NCBI GenBank assembly: GCA_026414725.1 | Contig: JAOAIL010000005.1 | Coordinates: forward strand, 30,501 to 78,727 | Direction: 5' to 3' | Source: a bacterium | GTDB lineage: Bacteria > Ratteibacteria > UBA8468 > B48-G9 > JAFGKM01 | DNA length: 48,227 nucleotides | Shown: piece by piece, positions 25,272 through 34,481 of the stretch | Numbering within the stretch: position 1 is the stretch's first letter | Layout of the letters: each line of letters starts with the position of its first letter | Position numbers and translations under genes: made by a program | The notes under the pieces: model-generated | What the model was told of the DNA's origin: nothing | The model's database searches: none | What the model saw: only the letters and a program-made list of their open reading frames with translations

Positions 25272-26310
25272 ACATCTCCTTTATCTTTTTCTCCATCATT
25301 TCAATCTTCTCTTCTAACCTTTTTATCTTCTCCATCAATTCAGGATTTCTCCTTGAATATGCCTGGATTCTCATATCTTCCCACTTTTCCCTCGCTGGAA
25401 ATCCAGTTACATGAACATTAGAAGGTACATCTTTGGTTACACCTGCTTTACCTCCTATAATAGCATTATCTCCTACTGTAATATGTCCGATTATGCCTGC
25501 CTGTCCTGCTATTATTACATTTTTTCCTATAACAGTACTGCCTGATATACCAACCTGTGCTACTACAATAGTATTCTCTCCTATGCAAACATTATGGGCT
25601 ATCTGAACAAGATTATCTATTTTTACTCCATTTCCAATATATGTCTTATCAAACCTCGCCCTGTCTATGGTAACATTTGAACCAATCTCAACATCATCTC
25701 CTATTTCAACTGTTCCTATCTGAGGAATCTTGTGATGTACACCTTTAACAGTGGCAAAACCAAACCCATCTCCACCTATAACAGTTCCAGGATGTATGAT
25801 AACCCTGTCTCCTATCTTTATCCTTTCTCTTATTATTACATGGGGATATATAAGACAATCCTTCCCTATCTTTGTATAATGTCCTATATATACACACGCA
25901 CCTATAGTAGAACCCTCTCCTATTTCAACATTGTCTTCTATTACAGCATATGGCTGAATGGACACTCCCTTCCCGAGAATAACATTTTTACCTATAACAG
26001 CGGTCTTATCTATTCCGGGGGTAAAATTAACAGGTTCAGGTCCAACGAGAGATACAATTTTTGCAAACGCAATTGATGGATTCTCAACCTGGATAAGTGA
26101 TGTATCAACCGTGTTGTTTATATCCTTTGGAACAATAACTGCTGAGGCTTTTGTTGACCTTAAAAGATGTCTGTATTTATTATTAGCTATAAATGTAAGG
26201 TCTCCTTCTTTTGCTTCTTTGATACCGGAAACACCCGTAATCAGTATATCTTCCTTCCCAATGATATTCCCTTCTACTATCTCTGCGATTTTTTTAATTG
26301 TAAGTTTCAC
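25246..26310 (-). CDS. lpxD: UDP-3-O-acylglucosamine N-acyltransferase LpxD
   Basis: Third step of lipid A synthesis, N-acylating UDP-3-O-acyl-glucosamine. The 354-residue protein has an N-terminal uridine-binding domain (about 1-100; [19 protein letters not shown]), a left-handed beta-helix of hexapeptides (100-310) and a C-terminal coiled coil ([19 protein letters not shown]). The catalytic His is in the [10 protein letters not shown] coil, and GGDGFGFA is the lipid-channel motif. It overlaps skp by 4 bases and lpxC by 26 bases. Confidence 0.95.
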   Translation of the reverse strand: MKLTIKKIAEIVEGNIIGKEDILITGVSGIKEAKEGDLTFIANNKYRHLLRSTKASAVIVPKDINNTVDTSLIQVENPSIAFAKIVSLVGPEPVNFTPGIDKTAVIGKNVILGKGVSIQPYAVIEDNVEIGEGSTIGACVYIGHYTKIGKDCLIYPHVIIRERIKIGDRVIIHPGTVIGGDGFGFATVKGVHHKIPQIGTVEIGDDVEIGSNVTIDRARFDKTYIGNGVKIDNLVQIAHNVCIGENTIVVAQVGISGSTVIGKNVIIAGQAGIIGHITVGDNAIIGGKAGVTKDVPSNVHVTGFPAREKWEDMRIQAYSRRNPELMEKIKRLEEKIEMMEKKIKEMYGEESEDN

Positions 26311-26807
26311 TTTTGATCTCCGGTTTTCTTATTCATAATCTTTATTATCTCTCCTGTTACGTCTATAACATCCGTTCCATAATAAAGAATACTTGCAGAA
26401 GACAGTATTACAGTATATTTATTTTTCTCTCCATATGCCTGTACCTCTTTTTTTATCTCATCTACTATCTTTTCTGTCTCTTTCTGTTTCTCATCCATTT
26501 TCTTTTTAAAGTCACCTAAAGCAGTAGAATACTCCTGCATCTTCAATTTTAACTCTGCCTCTTTTTTTATCCTTTCATCCGGCTTCATAATATCCTTTTT
26601 CTGCTCGTACTCTGACTGCATCTTCTTTATACTCTTCTCTAATTCAGATACCTTTTCAATCTCTTTATTAAATCCCTCTTCTAATTTCACTGCTTTATCA
26701 TATTTATAATACACTTCCTTTACATCAACATAGCCAATCTTGACTGTCTGTGCAAAAACAATCCCTGAAATTAATATGCAAAAACCTATTACTTTTTTAA
26801 TTTCCAT
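26307..26807 (-). CDS. skp: OmpH/Skp family periplasmic chaperone
   Basis: Periplasmic chaperone for outer-membrane proteins. A Sec signal peptide ([20 protein letters not shown]) precedes [18 protein letters not shown], the family's N-terminal strand, then a long Lys/Glu-rich coiled coil (about 40-120) and a short beta return ([25 protein letters not shown]). I chose ATG 26807 because AAAGGAG stands 7 bases upstream; a longer in-frame TTG start at 26837 would add ten charged residues before the signal peptide and overlap bamA. The bamA-skp-lpxD order is widely conserved. Confidence 0.93.
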   Translation of the reverse strand: MEIKKVIGFCILISGIVFAQTVKIGYVDVKEVYYKYDKAVKLEEGFNKEIEKVSELEKSIKKMQSEYEQKKDIMKPDERIKKEAELKLKMQEYSTALGDFKKKMDEKQKETEKIVDEIKKEVQAYGEKNKYTVILSSASILYYGTDVIDVTGEIIKIMNKKTGDQK

Positions 26808-26814
26808 TCTTTCT

Positions 26815-26821
26815 CTCCTTT
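26815..26821 (-). promoter_or_regulatory. Ribosome-binding site that fixes the skp start at 26807
   Basis: AAAGGAG on the minus strand, 7 bases before ATG 26807 and just after the bamA stop codon. Confidence 0.65.
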
Positions 26822-26826
26822 CAAAA

Positions 26827-29067
26827 TTAAAAACCAAACCACATACCTACATGCCATCTACCTTCCGGTTCATCATCTTTCCTATCAAGAGCATATCCAT
26901 AATAAATCTCAAGTGGTGCATTAAGAAACGGTATAACTACTTTAATTCCTGCACCTACACCTTTACGCAAATCATCTATACTATCCCAGTCCTCCCACAC
27001 GTTACCGACATCAAAGAAAACAACTCCTTTAAGTATATCCTGATATAAAGGATATATCAACTCAAAATTCTGGGCAAAGATGGCCTGTCCTCCCAATGGA
27101 CGACCACTGCTGTCCATCGGTCCTAAACTCCTCTCTTTATAGCCCCTTACAGTCCCTATCCCGCCACCAAAAAATCTTTCATATATAGGAATCTCTTCTG
27201 TATCTCCTATCTCCTCTACTGCTCCAGCATATGTCTTACTATGAAATACCAGTTTCCCTAAAGGACTGTAAATATCATTTTCTAATATTGGTTTTATAAA
27301 ACTGATATCTCCCCCAAGAACATCTCCAGCATACTCAGTGGAAAATTCTGATATAACTCCTCTGTTTGGTGCTCTTTTTCTATCAACAGAAGAAAAACGG
27401 AATGTTCCTGTGATACTATTCTTCTGATAATCACCTTCCTGCCCTACAATAGAAGGGATATCTATATCAGAAATGTTAATATCTTCTATCCTTCCTGTAA
27501 ATCCCAGTGAACACTTTTCCCATCTTTTCCCCAGTCGTAATGCACCACCTGTTCTCTTGTCAGTGTAATCAGAAAAGTATCTTCTCATTCTATATAAATC
27601 AACTCCAAACCAGACAGGTTTATCAAGAAAATATGGTTCTGTAAAACTCAGTTTATAACTATCTACTTCAGTCCCTAATTGTGCCATAAAAGATATATTC
27701 TGTCCTCCTCCTATAAATTTAGGTGGATTTGTAATATCAAAATTGGACTGACTTATACTTATCATCCCTACTAAATCATCAACATTACTATAACCACCGC
27801 CTATAAGAAACATCCCTGTTTTTGCCTTTTCTTCCACTTCCACCACGATATCTGCGGTATTATTCCCCTTAAATTCAGGATATATATTTATCCTGTCAAA
27901 ATAGTTAAGGTCATAAAGATTATTAAAACTCTTTTGTAGTTTTTCAGAAGTTATTTTATCTCCAGGTGTTATCTTCACTTCTCTTCTTATTACTTTATCC
28001 TTTGTCTTATAATTACCCCTTACAATAATCTCTCCTGCGGTATAAACCTCTCCTGGTTCAATAAAATAAACAATATTTATTACATCTGGCTTTTCTCCTG
28101 CTATTGGTATTTCATTAACTCTTACTTTAAGATGTCCTCTGTTTATATAGAAAACTGAAAGATTCCTGACATTTTCATCTGCAAGTTTTCTGTTAAAAAT
28201 ATCACCCTTTTTCTTTAATGATAGTTTATTTTTCAGTTCCTTTTCATCCACCAGAGTTTTTCCTTCAAACCTTATATCTCCCAGATAATATCTCTGTCCT
28301 TCTTCTACTGAAATCTCAATCTTTATTCCTTTTGTTTTTGTATCTATAGATTCTTTCCCTTCTACTTTTGCATTTAGAAATCCTTTTTCTTTATAAAAAT
28401 TTTCTATGGTCTTTATATCCTTTTCAAATACATCCGGTTTAAAACTACCTCTTATAAAAGGCATATTTCTCTGTTTTACCTTCATCAATCCCCTCAATCG
28501 ACTATCAGAGAATACTTTATTACCCTTAAATACAATTTTAGAAACATACCTTCTACCCTGTTCATTTACAAGAATATTCAGGATAACACCATCTTCTTTC
28601 TCCATTGTGTCATACTCAATATCTGTAAAATAAAACTGCTTCTCTTTATACTTATCCTTTATCTTTTCAATCCCGGAAAGTAATTTTAACTCATTAAATA
28701 TATCCCCTTTGTTAACACCTAAAGTTTCTATAAGGTCCTTTGTCTTAAAGACCTTATTTCCCTTAAAATAAATACCTCTAACCACAGGATTCTCAACTAC
28801 TATAATTTTTATATCAATACCTTTTTCATTACTTGTGATATCATAACTGACCTTTGAGAAAAATCCTGACTCAGCAATCTTCTTTATATCTTCCCTTAAA
28901 ACACCTTCATTAAACTGTCCTCCTGTCTTCATCTTCATTAGAACTAACACTTTCTCTTTACTTACATTTTTATTTCCTGATACTTCTATACTGTTAATAA
29001 TATTTTGAGAGAAAAGCAGGGCTGAATTAACCAAGAGGCATAGTAGCAGAATTTTTATTTTCTTCAA
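26827..29067 (-). CDS. bamA: Outer-membrane protein assembly factor BamA
   Basis: Central Omp85 component that inserts beta-barrels into the outer membrane. With the TTG start at 29067 the protein is 746 residues: a signal peptide (KKIKILLLCLLVNSALLFS), about five POTRA domains (25-425; for example VSGNKNVSKEKVL and FKGNKVFKTKDLIETLG) and a 16-strand barrel ending in Phe (HVGMWFGF), the usual C-terminal targeting signal. FFGGGIGTVRGYKERSLGP contains the barrel-lumen VRGY motif. The TTG is chosen because AAAGGAG lies 6 bases upstream and the signal peptide begins there; an ATG-like start at 29130 adds 21 non-secretory residues. It overlaps clpC by 41 bases. Confidence 0.93.
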   Translation of the reverse strand: MKKIKILLLCLLVNSALLFSQNIINSIEVSGNKNVSKEKVLVLMKMKTGGQFNEGVLREDIKKIAESGFFSKVSYDITSNEKGIDIKIIVVENPVVRGIYFKGNKVFKTKDLIETLGVNKGDIFNELKLLSGIEKIKDKYKEKQFYFTDIEYDTMEKEDGVILNILVNEQGRRYVSKIVFKGNKVFSDSRLRGLMKVKQRNMPFIRGSFKPDVFEKDIKTIENFYKEKGFLNAKVEGKESIDTKTKGIKIEISVEEGQRYYLGDIRFEGKTLVDEKELKNKLSLKKKGDIFNRKLADENVRNLSVFYINRGHLKVRVNEIPIAGEKPDVINIVYFIEPGEVYTAGEIIVRGNYKTKDKVIRREVKITPGDKITSEKLQKSFNNLYDLNYFDRINIYPEFKGNNTADIVVEVEEKAKTGMFLIGGGYSNVDDLVGMISISQSNFDITNPPKFIGGGQNISFMAQLGTEVDSYKLSFTEPYFLDKPVWFGVDLYRMRRYFSDYTDKRTGGALRLGKRWEKCSLGFTGRIEDINISDIDIPSIVGQEGDYQKNSITGTFRFSSVDRKRAPNRGVISEFSTEYAGDVLGGDISFIKPILENDIYSPLGKLVFHSKTYAGAVEEIGDTEEIPIYERFFGGGIGTVRGYKERSLGPMDSSGRPLGGQAIFAQNFELIYPLYQDILKGVVFFDVGNVWEDWDSIDDLRKGVGAGIKVVIPFLNAPLEIYYGYALDRKDDEPEGRWHVGMWFGF

Positions 29068-31519
29068 GGGTTTCTCCTTTCTTAAATGGTTTAAAGGTAA
29101 GTTTGTCTTTCTTATTATAATGGTCAACAAGAATGGTGGAATGTTCCGGATATATATCCTTCAATATCTCTTCTGAAAGTGGGTCTTCAAGATATTTGGA
29201 TATTACTCTCTTTAAAGGTCTTGCGCCGAATTCAGGACTTGTACCCTTTTCAATCAAAAATTGCTTTGCGTTTTTTGAAACAACTATGCTTATATGATGT
29301 ACCTCCATTCTCTCCTTCACCCTGGAAAGTTCTATATCCACAATTTCATACAGGTGTTCTTTTGTTAACGAGTGGAATATTATTATCTCATCCAGTCGGT
29401 TTAAAAACTCTGGTTTGAATATACGTTTCACCTGTTCCATTATCCTCTCATTCTGATTTTCATAGTCCACCTTATCTTCCTGTTGAAATCCGAGGACTGA
29501 CCTGTTTTTAAAAATCTCTGTTCCTATATTAGATGTCATAATAAGAACTGTATTCTGAAAACTAACACTCCTGCCAAGCCCATCCGTTAGCCGTCCATCT
29601 TCTAAAACCTGTAAAAGTATATTAAACACATCAGGATGTGCTTTTTCAATCTCATCAAGCAGTATAACACTATATGGTCTTCTCCTTACCTTTTCTGTAA
29701 GTTGCCCACCTTCTTCATAACCAACATAACCAGGAGGCGCTCCTATTAAACGACTGATAGAAAATTTTTCCATATACTCAGACATATCTATCTGCACCAG
29801 CGCCTGTTCATCCCCGAAGAGAAATTTTGCGAGTGCCTTTGCAAGTAGTGTCTTACCAACACCTGTAGGACCGAGGAAGAGAAAACTGCCTATTGGACGT
29901 TTCCTCTCTTTCATTCCTACCCTTGACCTTCTTATTGCCCTGCTGACAGCGGAAATTGCTTCCTCCTGTCCAACAACCATTCTGTGAATCTCCTTTTCCA
30001 TATCAAGGAGTCGTTCCTTTTCCTTCTTACATATCTGTGCAACAGGGATACCTGTCCATTGAGATACTACTTCTGCAATCTCTGCCTCTGTTATCATTTT
30101 TTTCTCTTCAGGTATAAGTTTCTCCCAGTTTGTCTTCAGGTAATCCAATTTACTCTTAAGTTCTCTTTCTCTGTCTCTCAGAGAAGCAGCTTTCTCATAG
30201 TCCTGTTTCTTTATGGCTTCTTCTTTCTCTTCCGTAACTTTTCTAATCTCATCCGTCACCTGCTCTATCTCTTCAGGAGGGTTATAAAGTTTTAACCTGT
30301 GACGGCTTGATGCTTCATCTATTAAATCTATTGCCTTATCAGGTAGAAATCTTTCTGTTATGTATCTATCACTTAAAATTGCTGCTGCTTCCAGTGCCTT
30401 GTCTGAAATTTTTACATTATGATGTATCTCATACTTCTCTTTTAAACCCTTCAGAATCTCTATTGTTTCTTCAACTGTTGAAGGACTTACCATCACTGGT
30501 TGGAATCTTCTTTCCAGAGCACCATCTCTCTCTATATACCTTCTGTATTCATCAAGTGTTGTTGCCCCTATACATTGTATCTCTCCGCGGGAAAGTGGCG
30601 GTTTTAATATATTGGAAGCATCTATTGCGCCTTCAGCACCACCTGCACCTACAAGTGTGTGTATCTCATCTATAAATATAATTACATTACCTGCATTCTT
30701 TATCTCATCAAGGACTATCTTCATCCTCTGCTCAAATTCACCTCTGTACTTTGTCCCTGCAACCATACCGGGTAAATCAATCATTATTATCTTTTTGTCT
30801 TTTAAAATCTGGGGTGCATTCCCTGAAACAATTTTCATCGCGAGACCTTCAACAATTGCGGTCTTACCAACCCCTGGTTCTCCTAAAAGTACAGGATTGT
30901 TCTTTTTTCTTCTACACAAAATCTGCATCACCCTTTCTATCTCAACCTCTCTCCCTATCACAGGGTCAAGCTTCCCTTCTCCTGCAAGTTTTGTAAGGTC
31001 TCTCCCGAATGTTTGAAGTGCACTCACCCGGCTTTTTTGATAGGATGCAGCAGACGTTTTACCATATCCCTGCCATTTCTGTCCTGCATCTAAAATTACC
31101 TCTTCAAATATCTCGCGGGCATTTTTTAAAGTAATACCATAAGCCCTGAGAATCTTTGAAGGAATGGTCTCCTCTGTACCAATAATACCAAGGAGTATAT
31201 GCTCTGTACCTACATAGGTATGCATATAAAACTGTGCTTCTTTAACCGCCATCTCAAGTACTTTTTTGGATTGAGGACTTAAAGGAATTTCTCCTACATA
31301 CACAGGAATACCTATCTTCATATTCCTTTCTATTTCCTGTTTCAATTTCTGAAAGTCAATACCCATCTGGTGTAAGATAGAGACCCCTACACCCTGGTTA
31401 TCTTCTAACATAGCGAGGAAGATATGTTCTGGCTCAATCCTGTTATGTCCGTATTTAAGTGCCTCTTTCCTTGCAGAATCCAAAAGTACCTTCACTCTTT
31501 CTGTAAACCTTTCAAACAT
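29027..31519 (-). CDS. clpC: ClpC-type AAA+ protease ATPase subunit
   Basis: An 830-residue Hsp100 unfoldase feeding ClpP or acting alone. Two Clp_N repeats (1-145), AAA domain 1 with Walker A GEPGVGKT at 213-220, a UVR/middle segment (KKQDYEKAASLRDRERELKS, near 425-445) typical of ClpC rather than ClpA/ClpB, and AAA domain 2 with GPTGVGKTLLAKAL near 550 are present. clpP is not in the window. It has its own promoter and a leader hairpin after a 103-base gap, and is followed without a break by bamA, so this stress ATPase leads the outer-membrane assembly genes. Confidence 0.95.
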   Translation of the reverse strand: MFERFTERVKVLLDSARKEALKYGHNRIEPEHIFLAMLEDNQGVGVSILHQMGIDFQKLKQEIERNMKIGIPVYVGEIPLSPQSKKVLEMAVKEAQFYMHTYVGTEHILLGIIGTEETIPSKILRAYGITLKNAREIFEEVILDAGQKWQGYGKTSAASYQKSRVSALQTFGRDLTKLAGEGKLDPVIGREVEIERVMQILCRRKKNNPVLLGEPGVGKTAIVEGLAMKIVSGNAPQILKDKKIIMIDLPGMVAGTKYRGEFEQRMKIVLDEIKNAGNVIIFIDEIHTLVGAGGAEGAIDASNILKPPLSRGEIQCIGATTLDEYRRYIERDGALERRFQPVMVSPSTVEETIEILKGLKEKYEIHHNVKISDKALEAAAILSDRYITERFLPDKAIDLIDEASSRHRLKLYNPPEEIEQVTDEIRKVTEEKEEAIKKQDYEKAASLRDRERELKSKLDYLKTNWEKLIPEEKKMITEAEIAEVVSQWTGIPVAQICKKEKERLLDMEKEIHRMVVGQEEAISAVSRAIRRSRVGMKERKRPIGSFLFLGPTGVGKTLLAKALAKFLFGDEQALVQIDMSEYMEKFSISRLIGAPPGYVGYEEGGQLTEKVRRRPYSVILLDEIEKAHPDVFNILLQVLEDGRLTDGLGRSVSFQNTVLIMTSNIGTEIFKNRSVLGFQQEDKVDYENQNERIMEQVKRIFKPEFLNRLDEIIIFHSLTKEHLYEIVDIELSRVKERMEVHHISIVVSKNAKQFLIEKGTSPEFGARPLKRVISKYLEDPLSEEILKDIYPEHSTILVDHYNKKDKLTFKPFKKGETLEENKNSATMPLG
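29074..29080 (-). promoter_or_regulatory. Ribosome-binding site inside clpC that fixes the bamA TTG start
   Basis: AAAGGAG on the minus strand, 6 bases before TTG 29067, within the last codons of clpC. Confidence 0.65.
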
Positions 31520-31530
31520 CTTTATCCCTC

Positions 31531-31551
31531 TCAGGAGGTATTATCTCCTGA
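31531..31551 (-). promoter_or_regulatory. Leader hairpin directly upstream of the clpC ribosome site
   Basis: Perfect 7-base arms TCAGGAG (31531-31537) and CTCCTGA (31545-31551) surround a 7-base loop. On the transcript the hairpin ends one base before the AGAGGG ribosome site (31525-31530), so its folding could affect clpC translation. The same TCAGG...CCTGA ends occur in the lolC leader. No T-run follows, so it is not an intrinsic terminator. CIRCE and CtsR consensus sites are not matched. Confidence 0.5.
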
Positions 31552-31590
31552 AACTACTTTTTAAAATATTACTCTTACGTTCTTTACTAC

Positions 31591-31619
31591 ATTATACCTT
31601 ATTTCTGTAATTTTTACCA
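31591..31619 (-). promoter_or_regulatory. Promoter of the clpC-bamA-lpx block
   Basis: A perfect TATAAT (31591-31596, minus strand) is preceded by AAGG, giving AAGGTATAAT. The -35 region (around 31614-31619) is poor, with no hexamer near TTGACA. It lies about 70 bases before the clpC ATG. Confidence 0.5.
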
Positions 31620-31622
31620 GTA

Positions 31623-32501
31623 TTATTCGTATACAGGAACACCCTCTGACATCGTTAATAACGAATACTCCTTTCTTATTCTGCCGGTTATCTCTCCTGG
31701 TTTGCCGGTTCCTATAGTTCTACCATCAAGGGATATAACAGGCACTATTTCTGCCGCTGTACCAGTCAGAAAACACTCATCTGCGGTAAATATCTCATAC
31801 CTTGTAATATCTCTTTCATACACTTCCAGACCAATATTGTATGCTATCTCTTTCACAGTATTTCTCGTAATCCCTTCAAGAATACCAGCAGTAATAGGTG
31901 AGGTAAATAGTCGTTTTTTATATACAATAAATATATTTTCTCCTGTACATTCACTCACATATCCCATACTGTTAAGCATTAGTCCTTCTGAAGCGCCTGC
32001 ATTGTTTGCCTCTATCTTTGCCATAATATTGTTCAGATAGTTTAATGACTTTATAGCAGGACTGACTGATTCAGTAAGATTTCTTCTGGTCGCTACAGTT
32101 ACAACATCCAGTCCTTTTGCATAAATCTCGGCAGGGTATAACTCTATCTTACTGGCAATAATAAAAAGTGTTGGAATCTTGCACTTCCTCGGGTCAAGTC
32201 CTAAATCCCCTACTCCTCTGGTAACAACAACTCTTATATAACTATCCCTTAATTTATTTGCTCTTACTGTCTGGATAATAGCATCTTTCAACTCAGAAAA
32301 TTCAAGTGGTATATCAAGCATTATTGCCTTTGCTGATGCATACAAACGAGCCAGATGCTCATCTAATTTAAAAATCCTTCCATTATATCCCCTGATACCT
32401 TCAAAAACACCATCACCATATAGAAGCCCATGGTCAAAAACAGAAACCTTTGCTTCTTCTTCAGGGACTAACTTCCCATTGACATATATAAGCAATCCCA
32501 T
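31623..32501 (-). CDS. ilvE: Branched-chain amino acid aminotransferase
   Basis: Fold-type IV PLP aminotransferase for the last step of Leu, Ile and Val synthesis. The 292-residue sequence contains DHGLLYGDGVFEGIRGY at 23-39, Lys151 in the SPAIKSLNYLNN segment as the PLP lysine, EGLMLNSMGYVSECTGENIF, and the phosphate-binding ITAGILEGITRNTV. D-amino acid aminotransferases share this fold, but EGIRGY and the ATRRNLTESVSPAIKSLNY loop favour IlvE. It follows lolD by four bases, an unusual position for a biosynthetic gene. Confidence 0.93.
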   Translation of the reverse strand: MGLLIYVNGKLVPEEEAKVSVFDHGLLYGDGVFEGIRGYNGRIFKLDEHLARLYASAKAIMLDIPLEFSELKDAIIQTVRANKLRDSYIRVVVTRGVGDLGLDPRKCKIPTLFIIASKIELYPAEIYAKGLDVVTVATRRNLTESVSPAIKSLNYLNNIMAKIEANNAGASEGLMLNSMGYVSECTGENIFIVYKKRLFTSPITAGILEGITRNTVKEIAYNIGLEVYERDITRYEIFTADECFLTGTAAEIVPVISLDGRTIGTGKPGEITGRIRKEYSLLTMSEGVPVYE

Positions 32502-32505
32502 ATTT

Positions 32506-33186
32506 TCACTCCTTTATTTTTTCTATTTCTCCGTTATTTAAATATACTACTTTTGTAGCAAACTGTAAAAATCTTTCGTTATGTGTCCCTATAAAAAATG
32601 TCATTCCTTTTTTCTTATTAAGGAGTTGCACAACATTAAAAAACATCTCAGATGATTCTTTATCAATACTCCCTGTAGGTTCATCTGCTAATATTATTTC
32701 AGGGTTACATATCAAGCTCCTACATATAGCAACCTTCTGCATCTCCCCACCTGAGAGATGTGATGGATATGCATACTTCCTTTTTAAAAGGTTGAACTCA
32801 CCGAGTAAATCTTCTGCTGCTTTATAATACTCTTTAATCCTCCGTGTGGACCTTTCTTTTATCCAGAGAGGCAGCATAATATTTTCTATTACTGTAAGTT
32901 CCGGTATGAGATAAAAAAACTGAAAGATAAACCCAAATGACCTGTTCATTATCTCACATTTTTCCTTTTCCGCTAATCCTGTAATCTCTCTCCCATCAAG
33001 AAAAACACTACCTCTGGTTGGGGCATCTAATAACCCGAGTATATTTATCAGGGTTGTCTTTCCAGAACCCGATGGTCCTATCAATACCACTATATCCCCT
33101 TTTTTCATTTCTATACTAACATTCTTTAATGCAGTAATTCCACCTGGATATTCCTTAGTTATATCCCTGCCTGAAAGTTTATCCAT
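32506..33186 (-). CDS. lolD: Lipoprotein-releasing / MacB-type ABC ATPase (LolD-like)
   Basis: Cytoplasmic ATPase of the Lol system, which extracts lipoproteins from the inner membrane. At 226 residues it has Walker A GPSGSGKTT at 37-45, Q-loop QFFYLIPELTVIENIMLP, signature HLSGGEMQKVAICRSL and Walker B IILADEPTGSID. The long Q-loop phrase and the compact length are typical of LolD/MacB/FtsE relatives. The start overlaps the permease gene by 8 bases, so the two are certainly partners. Confidence 0.92.
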   Translation of the reverse strand: MDKLSGRDITKEYPGGITALKNVSIEMKKGDIVVLIGPSGSGKTTLINILGLLDAPTRGSVFLDGREITGLAEKEKCEIMNRSFGFIFQFFYLIPELTVIENIMLPLWIKERSTRRIKEYYKAAEDLLGEFNLLKRKYAYPSHLSGGEMQKVAICRSLICNPEIILADEPTGSIDKESSEMFFNVVQLLNKKKGMTFFIGTHNERFLQFATKVVYLNNGEIEKIKE

Positions 33187-34363
33187 TTCTTATCGCCTCA
33201 TTAGGGTTTAACCTTGCAGCACGTCTTGCTGGGTATAAACTCGCAAGAGTAACAATTACAAGAACAGATACTACAATCCAGCATATATCAGAGAAAGAAA
33301 TCTCCACTGGAAGACGAGAAAGGTCATATATAAATTCCGGTATTTTTATAAACTGATACCTTCTCAAAAGATATGCAAGTACTCCTCCTGTAATGAGTCC
33401 CAGTACCAGCCCTTTACCTCCGAGTATTAATCCCTGATATATAAATATCTTCTCTATATCCTTTGAAGAAAGTCCCAGTGCCCTCAAAATCCCTATCTCC
33501 TTTACTTTCCTGTAAACAGTTATCATAAGTGTAGAAGAGATATTGAAAGACGCCACAAGTATAATCAGTCCTAATATAATAGACATCGCTTTTCTCTCCA
33601 TAGCAAGTGCTGCAAAAAGAATTTTATTCTTCTGTATCCATGTGGAAACAGTATATTCTCCTTCAAGTAATTCCCTTATTTTTCTCGCTATATCTTCTGA
33701 AGCATATATATTATCTATTCTTATACCTATTCCATGAACAAGATTTCCATAACTTAAAGATGGGTTTTCCAGTGAAAAAAATCCCATTGAGGAATCAAAC
33801 GCATAGATACCTGATTCAACTATCCCTTTTACAACTGCTCTTTTTTCTCTCGCTAAAATACCTGTGATTATCCATATCTCGTCTCCTACATCAACTTCTA
33901 ATTCCTTTGCCAGTTCACTCCCTAAAAAAACACCTTCAGAAAGGTCATCCATCCTTCCCTTCTTCAAAAACTTTCCTATATTGGTTACATTATCCTCACT
34001 ATAAGGAACAACCCCTCTTAATATGCCTCCTATCATATATCTCTGGGATTTATATATAACCTGTGTGGAAATATATGGAGAGATACCTTTAACCTCAGGG
34101 ATATCCTTTGAGACCTTCTCTATTATCCTGTTGTAATTATAGATATACGGTTTACCTTCTATTGTTATTAAAGGATATGCTCCTATAATCTTTCTCTTCA
34201 ATTCACCGGAAAAACCACTCATAACCCCTATTACCAACATAAGGGCAATAACCCCTATAGCAATTCCAGCAATAGAAAATATACTTATAAACCACAGGAA
34301 ACTATCTGCCCTTTTTCTCTGTCCTGCAAACTTCCCTGAAAGAAAAAAATTATAGGACATCAT
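33179..34363 (-). CDS. lolC: Lipoprotein-releasing system permease (LolC/LolE type)
   Basis: A 394-residue FtsX/MacB-fold permease: an N-terminal helix (about 25-48, ending IGVIALMLVIGVMSGFSGELKRKI), a large periplasmic domain (50-260) and three C-terminal helices. The KVKEIGILRALGLSSKDIEKIFIYQG segment near 295 is the coupling helix region shared by LolC/E, and TLASLYPARRAARLNPNEAIR closes the protein. A single permease suggests a LolF-like homodimer in place of LolC plus LolE. The start is a double ATG with no ribosome site; a strong hairpin ends 7 bases before it. Confidence 0.92.
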   Translation of the reverse strand: MMSYNFFLSGKFAGQRKRADSFLWFISIFSIAGIAIGVIALMLVIGVMSGFSGELKRKIIGAYPLITIEGKPYIYNYNRIIEKVSKDIPEVKGISPYISTQVIYKSQRYMIGGILRGVVPYSEDNVTNIGKFLKKGRMDDLSEGVFLGSELAKELEVDVGDEIWIITGILAREKRAVVKGIVESGIYAFDSSMGFFSLENPSLSYGNLVHGIGIRIDNIYASEDIARKIRELLEGEYTVSTWIQKNKILFAALAMERKAMSIILGLIILVASFNISSTLMITVYRKVKEIGILRALGLSSKDIEKIFIYQGLILGGKGLVLGLITGGVLAYLLRRYQFIKIPEFIYDLSRLPVEISFSDICWIVVSVLVIVTLASLYPARRAARLNPNEAIRNG

Positions 34364-34370
34364 AAGAAAT

Positions 34371-34392
34371 TCAGGGGCACTCTTGCCCCTGA
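34371..34392 (-). promoter_or_regulatory. GC-rich leader hairpin just before lolC
   Basis: Perfect 9-base arms TCAGGGGCA (34371-34379) and TGCCCCTGA (34384-34392) surround a 4-base loop, far more G+C-rich than its surroundings. On the minus-strand transcript it sits in the 5' leader and ends 7 bases before the lolC start codon. No U-run follows. It could block or order ribosome access, act as a protein-binding site, or stop transcription coming from the left on the other strand. Confidence 0.6.
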
Positions 34393-34452
34393 TACCCCTT
34401 TTCTCTCAATTGGTGAAACATCTGAGAAACTATCTGATTATTCCAGTATTAA

Positions 34453-34481
34453 ATTATACCAAAAAATAATCAGTTTTGAAA
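34453..34481 (-). promoter_or_regulatory. Promoter of the lolC-lolD-ilvE operon
   Basis: On the minus strand TTTCAA (34476-34481) and TATAAT (34453-34458, in context TTGGTATAAT) are 17 bases apart. The expected leader is about 80 bases and includes the hairpin at 34371-34392. The -35 hexamer is shared, on the opposite strand, with the rightward promoter. Confidence 0.5.
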
